From Megaustenia siamemsis (lineage: Eukaryota; Mollusca; Gastropoda; Stylommatophora; Ariophantidae), in assembly GCA_032433765.1 (NCBI GenBank), contig JAVIAB010000046.1:63204232-63268231 (forward strand): a DNA stretch of 64,000 nt, in the 5' to 3' direction. Positions 58,501 through 64,000 of the stretch are shown here, in pieces; position 1 is the stretch's first letter; every line of letters begins with the position of its first letter. The notes below the pieces were generated by a model. That model saw only the letters and a list, made by a program, of their open reading frames with translations, was not told the origin of the DNA and did no database searches. The position numbers and the translations under genes were made by a program.

Positions 58501-61500
58501 ACAGCAAGGTCCAGGCACATAAATGTATACAGTTGAGAAGTTACAGTGAGGCTATAACAGCGAGGTCCAGGCACATAAATGTATACAGTTGAGAAGTTAC
58601 AGTGAGGCTATAACAGCGAGGTCCAGGCACATAAATGTATACAGTTGAGAAGTTACAGTGAGGCTATAACAGCGAGGTCCAGGCACATAAATGTATACAG
58701 TTGAGAAGTTACAGTGAGGCTATAACAGCGAGGTCCAGGCACATAAATGTATACAGTTGAGAAGTTACAGTGAGGCTATAACAGCAAGGTCCAGGCACAT
58801 AAATGTATAAAGTTGGGAAGTTACAGTGAGGCTATAACAGCAAGGTCCAGGCACATAAATGTATACAGTTGAGAAGTTACAGTGAGGCTATAACAGCGAG
58901 GTCCAGGCACATAAATGCATACAGTTGAGAAGTTACAGTGAGGCTATAACAGCGAGGTCCAGGCACATAAATGCGTACAGTTAGGAAGTTACAGTGAGGC
59001 TATAACAGCGAGGTCCTGGCACATAAATGCATACAGTTGGAAGTTACAGTGAGGCTATAACAGCGAGGTCCAGGCACATAAATGCATACAGTTGGGAAGT
59101 TACAGTGAGGCTATAACAGCAAGGTCCAGGCACATAAATGTATACAGTTGAGAAGTTACAGTGAGGCTATAACAGCAAGGTCCAGGCACATAAATGTATA
59201 CAGTTGGGAAGTTACAGTGAGGCTATAACAGCGAGGTCCAGGCACATAAATGTATACAGTTGAGAAGTTACAGTGAGGCTATAACAGCGAGGTCCAGGCA
59301 CATAAATGCGTACAGTTAGGAAGTTACAGTGAGGCAATAACAGCGAGGTCCAGGCACATAAATGCATACAGTTGGAAGTTACAGTGAGGCTATAACAGCA
59401 AGGTCCAGGCACATAAATGCATACAGTTGGGAAGTTACAGTGATGCTATAACAGCAAGGTCCAGGCACATAAATGTATACAGTTGAGAAGTTACAGTGAG
59501 GCTATAACAGCAAGGTCCAGGCACATAAATGTATACAGTTGGGAAGTTATAGTGAGGCTATAACAGCGAGGTCCAGGCACATAAATGTATACAGTTGAGA
59601 AGTTACAGTGAGGCTATAACAGCAAAGTCCAGGCACATAAATGCATACAGTTGAGAAGTTACAGTGAGGCTATAACAGCAAGGTCCAGGCACATAAATGT
59701 ATACAGTTGGGAAGTTACAGTGAGGCTATAACAGCAAGGTCCAGGCACATAAATGTATACAGTTGGGAAGTTACAGTGAGGCTATAACAGCAAGGTCCAG
59801 GCACATAAATGTATACAGTTGGGAAGTTACAGTGAGGCTATAACAGCGAGGTCCAGGCACATAAATGTATACAGTTGGAAGTTACAGTGAGGCTATAACA
59901 GCAAGGTCCAGGCACATAAATGTATACAGTTGGGAAGTTACAGTGAGGCTATAACAGCAAAGTCCAGGCACATAAATGCATACAGTTAGGAAGTTACAAT
60001 GAGGCTATAACAGCGAGGTCCAGGCACATAAATGCGTACAGTTAGGAAGTTACAGTGAGGCTATAACAGCAAGGTCCAGGCACATAAATGTATACAGTTG
60101 GGAAGTTACAGTGAGGCATAACAGCAAGTTCCAGGCACAAAAATGCGTACAGTTAGGAAGTTACAGTGAGGCTATAACAGCAAGGTCCAGGCACATAAAT
60201 GTATACAGTTGAGAAGTTACAGTGAGGCTATAACAGCGAGGTCCAGGCACATAAATGTATACAGTTGGGAAGTTACAGTGAGGCTATAACAGCAAGGTCC
60301 AGGCACATAAATGTATACAGTTGAGAAGTTACAGTGAGGCTATAACAGCGAGGTCCAGCCACATAAATGCATACAGTTGGAAGTTACAGTGAGGCTATAA
60401 CAGCAAGGTCCAGGCACATAAATGCATACAGTTGGGAAGTTACAGTGAGGCTATAACAGCAAGGTCCAGGCACATAAATGTATACAGTTGAGAAGTTACA
60501 GTGAGGCTATAACAGCAAGGTCCAGGCACATAAATGTATACAGTTGGGAAGTTACAGTGAGGCTATAACAGCGAGGTCCAGGCACATAAATGTATACAGT
60601 TGAGAAGTTACAGTGAGGCTATAACAGCGAGGTCCAGGCACATAAATGTATACAGTTGAGAAGTTACAGTGAGGCTATAACAGCAAGGTCCAGGCACATA
60701 AATGTATAAAGTTGGGAAGTTACAGTGAGGCTATAACAGCAAGGTCCAGGCACATAAATGTATACAGTTGAGAAGTTACAGTGAGGCTATAACAGCGAGG
60801 TCCAGGCACATAAATGTATACAGTTGAGAAGTTACAGTGAGGCTATAACAGCGAGGTCCAGGCACATAAATGTATACAGTTGAGAAGTTACAGTGAGGCT
60901 ATAACAGCGAGGTCCAGGCACATAAATGTATACAGTTGAGAAGTTACAGTGAGGCTATAACAGCGAGGTCCAGGCACATAAATGTATACAGTTGAGAAGT
61001 TACAGTGAGGCTATAACAGCAAGGTCCAGGCACATAAATGTATAAAGTTGGGAAGTTACAGTGAGGCTATAACAGCAAGGTCCAGGCACATAAATGTATA
61101 CAGTTGAGAAGTTACAGTGAGGCTATAACAGCGAGGTCCAGGCACATAAATGCATACAGTTGAGAAGTTACAGTGAGGCTATAACAGCGAGGTCCAGGCA
61201 CATAAATGCGTACAGTTAGGAAGTTACAGTGAGGCTATAACAGCGAGGTCCTGGCACATAAATGCATACAGTTGGAAGTTACAGTGAGGCTATAACAGCG
61301 AGGTCCAGGCACATAAATGCATACAGTTGGGAAGTTACAGTGAGGCTATAACAGCAAGGTCCAGGCACATAAATGTATACAGTTGAGAAGTTACAGTGAG
61401 GCTATAACAGCAAGGTCCAGGCACATAAATGTATACAGTTGGGAAGTTACAGTGAGGCTATAACAGCGAGGTCCAGGCACATAAATGTATACAGTTGAGA

Positions 61501-64000
61501 AGTTACAGTGAGGCTATAACAGCGAGGTCCAGGCACATAAATGCGTACAGTTAGGAAGTTACAGTGAGGCAATAACAGCGAGGTCCAGGCACATAAATGC
61601 ATACAGTTGGAAGTTACAGTGAGGCTATAACAGCAAGGTCCAGGCACATAAATGCATACAGTTGGGAAGTTACAGTGATGCTATAACAGCAAGGTCCAGG
61701 CACATAAATGTATACAGTTGAGAAGTTACAGTGAGGCTATAACAGCAAGGTCCAGGCACATAAATGTATACAGTTGGGAAGTTATAGTGAGGCTATAACA
61801 GCGAGGTCCAGGCACATAAATGTATACAGTTGAGAAGTTACAGTGAGGCTATAACAGCGAGGTCCAGGCACATAAATGTATACAGTTGAGAAGTTACAGT
61901 GAGGCTATAACAGCGAGGTCCAGGCACATAAATGTATACAGTTGAGAAGTTACAGTGAGGCTATAACAGCGAGGTCCAGGCACATAAATGTATACAGTTG
62001 AGAAGTTACAGTGAGGCTATAACAGCGAGGTCCAGGCACATAAATGTATACAGTTGAGAAGTTACAGTGAGGCTATAACAGCAAGGTCCAGGCACATAAA
62101 TGTATAAAGTTGGGAAGTTACAGTGAGGCTATAACAGCAAGGTCCAGGCACATAAATGTATACAGTTGAGAAGTTACAGTGAGGCTATAACAGCGAGGTC
62201 CAGGCACATAAATGCATACAGTTGAGAAGTTACAGTGAGGCTATAACAGCGAGGTCCAGGCACATAAATGCGTACAGTTAGGAAGTTACAGTGAGGCTAT
62301 AACAGCGAGGTCCTGGCACATAAATGCATACAGTTGGAAGTTACAGTGAGGCTATAACAGCGAGGTCCAGGCACATAAATGCATACAGTTGGGAAGTTAC
62401 AGTGAGGCTATAACAGCAAGGTCCAGGCACATAAATGTATACAGTTGAGAAGTTACAGTGAGGCTATAACAGCAAGGTCCAGGCACATAAATGTATACAG
62501 TTGGGAAGTTACAGTGAGGCTATAACAGCGAGGTCCAGGCACATAAATGTATACAGTTGAGAAGTTACAGTGAGGCTATAACAGCGAGGTCCAGGCACAT
62601 AAATGCGTACAGTTAGGAAGTTACAGTGAGGCAATAACAGCGAGGTCCAGGCACATAAATGCATACAGTTGGAAGTTACAGTGAGGCTATAACAGCAAGG
62701 TCCAGGCACATAAATGCATACAGTTGGGAAGTTACAGTGATGCTATAACAGCAAGGTCCAGGCACATAAATGTATACAGTTGAGAAGTTACAGTGAGGCT
62801 ATAACAGCAAGGTCCAGGCACATAAATGTATACAGTTGGGAAGTTATAGTGAGGCTATAACAGCGAGGTCCAGGCACATAAATGTATACAGTTGAGAAGT
62901 TACAGTGAGGCTATAACAGCAAAGTCCAGGCACATAAATGCATACAGTTGAGAAGTTACAGTGAGGCTATAACAGCAAGGTCCAGGCACATAAATGTATA
63001 CAGTTGGGAAGTTACAGTGAGGCTATAACAGCAAGGTCCAGGCACATAAATGTATACAGTTGGGAAGTTACAGTGAGGCTATAACAGCAAGGTCCAGGCA
63101 CATAAATGTATACAGTTGGGAAGTTACAGTGAGGCTATAACAGCGAGGTCCAGGCACATAAATGTATACAGTTGGAAGTTACAGTGAGGCTATAACAGCA
63201 AGGTCCAGGCACATAAATGTATACAGTTGGGAAGTTACAGTGAGGCTATAACAGCAAAGTACAGGCACATAAATGCATACAGTTAGGAAGTTACAATGAG
63301 GCTATAACAGCGAGGTCCAGGCACATAAATGCGTACAGTTAGGAAGTTACAGTGAGGCTATAACAGCAAGGTCCAGGCACATAAATGTATACAGTTGGGG
63401 AAGTTACAGTGAGGCACTAACAGCAAGTTCCAGGCACAAAAATGCGTACAGTTAGGAAGTTACAGTGAGGCTATAACAGCAAGGTCCAGGCACATAAATG
63501 TATACAGTTGAGAAGTTACAGTGAGGCTATAACAGCGAGGTCCAGGCACATAAATGTATACAGTTGGGAAGTTACAGTGAGGCTATAACAGCAAGGTCCA
63601 GGCACATAAATGTATACAGTTGAGAAGTTACAGTGAGGCTATAACAGCGAGGTCCAGCCACATAAATGCATACAGTTGGAAGTTACAGTGAGGCTATAAC
63701 AGCAAGGTCCAGGCACATAAATGCATACAGTTGGGAAGTTACAGTGATGCTATAACAGCAAGGTCCAGGCACATAAATGTATACCGTTGAGAAGTTACAG
63801 TGAGGCTATAACAGCAAGGTCCAGGCACATAAATGTATACAGTTGGGAAGTTACAGTGAGGCTATAACAGCGAGGTCCAGGCACATAAATGTATACAGTT
63901 GAGAAGTTACAGTGAGGCTATAACAGCAAGGTCCAGGCACATAAATGTATACAGTTGGGAAGTTATAGTGAGGCTATAACAGCGAGGTCCAGGCACATAA
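46531..64000. repeat. 56-bp satellite, about 312 copies, runs off the window
   Basis: The unit is GAGGCTATAACAGCAAGGTC, CAGGCACATAAATGTATACA and GTTGGGAAGTTACAGT, with 55-bp forms lacking one G. Diagnostic positions (GCGAGG/GCAAGG, TTGGG/TTGAG/TTAGG, GTATAC/GCATAC/GCGTTC) recur in the same order over kilobases. 46.7-48.9 kb matches 49.1-51.3 kb at an offset of about 2348. 50.7-52 kb matches 55.3-56.9 kb at 4583. 58.9-60 kb matches 61.1-62 kb at 2235 and 62.2-63 kb a further 1062 away. The minus-strand 66-residue frames that recur identically eight times are artefacts of one such module. No gene is seen. Confidence 0.98.

Noticed and set aside
52058..62709. Eight identical 66-residue minus-strand frames (start MPGPCCYSLTVTS)
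   Set aside because: They are the same higher-order module of the 56-bp satellite copied eight times. They show duplication, not a gene family.

Overview
This is eukaryotic DNA from an animal, most likely an invertebrate and plausibly a mollusc or other lophotrochozoan. The reasons are spliced exon structure with GT/AG borders, several non-LTR retrotransposon (LINE) families of RTE-like and I-like type, tRNA-derived SINEs with target-site duplications, a MEGF-type EGF-repeat pseudogene, and about two dozen unrelated tandem arrays. There are no bacterial-style operons. Almost all long open frames in the window are by-products of tandem repeats. No database search was possible, so family names rest on motifs.

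Layout. 1-3134 is a 35-bp satellite. 3640-4555 holds LINE fragments with a nested retroposon and is followed by a 10-bp minisatellite. 5305-10495 is a giant ACC/ATC-type low-complexity array. 10648-15423 holds candidate minus-strand exons separated by 61-, 40- and 35-bp arrays and LINE scraps. 15447-17140 is a 44/40-bp array. 17537-21100 is a run of 94-, 27-, 27- and 25-bp arrays interrupted by a LINE with clean duplications. 21232-23959 is a long I-like LINE with reverse transcriptase and RNase H. 24000-31860 has LINE fragments, a pyrimidine-rich array and a 78-bp array. 32300-33640 has a decayed exon and an EGF-repeat pseudogene between two blocks of one 22-bp array. 35758-37485 is an RT-bearing LINE. 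38989-41462 has two SINEs and LINE-seeded arrays. 41551-45404 carries the two best-supported exons. 46531-64000 is a 56-bp satellite with higher-order structure that runs off the window.

Genes. The best gene evidence is a minus-strand pair, 45318-45404 and 41551-41842. Their splice phases join exactly and the product ends at a normal stop; upstream exons must lie beyond the 17.5-kb satellite. A second, more tentative minus-strand gene has a signal-peptide exon (15349-15423) whose phase fits exons at 10648-10736 and 3120-3258. It would encode a small secreted protein with dibasic sites. No pathway can be assigned to either.

Two recurring patterns stand out. First, several minisatellites have grown out of LINE 3' ends (94, 53, 45, 38 and 52 bp units). 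Second, arrays touching exons carry copies of the splice site itself: the 61-bp and 44/60-bp arrays repeat an acceptor plus the first exon bases, and the 35-bp satellite carries a donor-like site in every unit.
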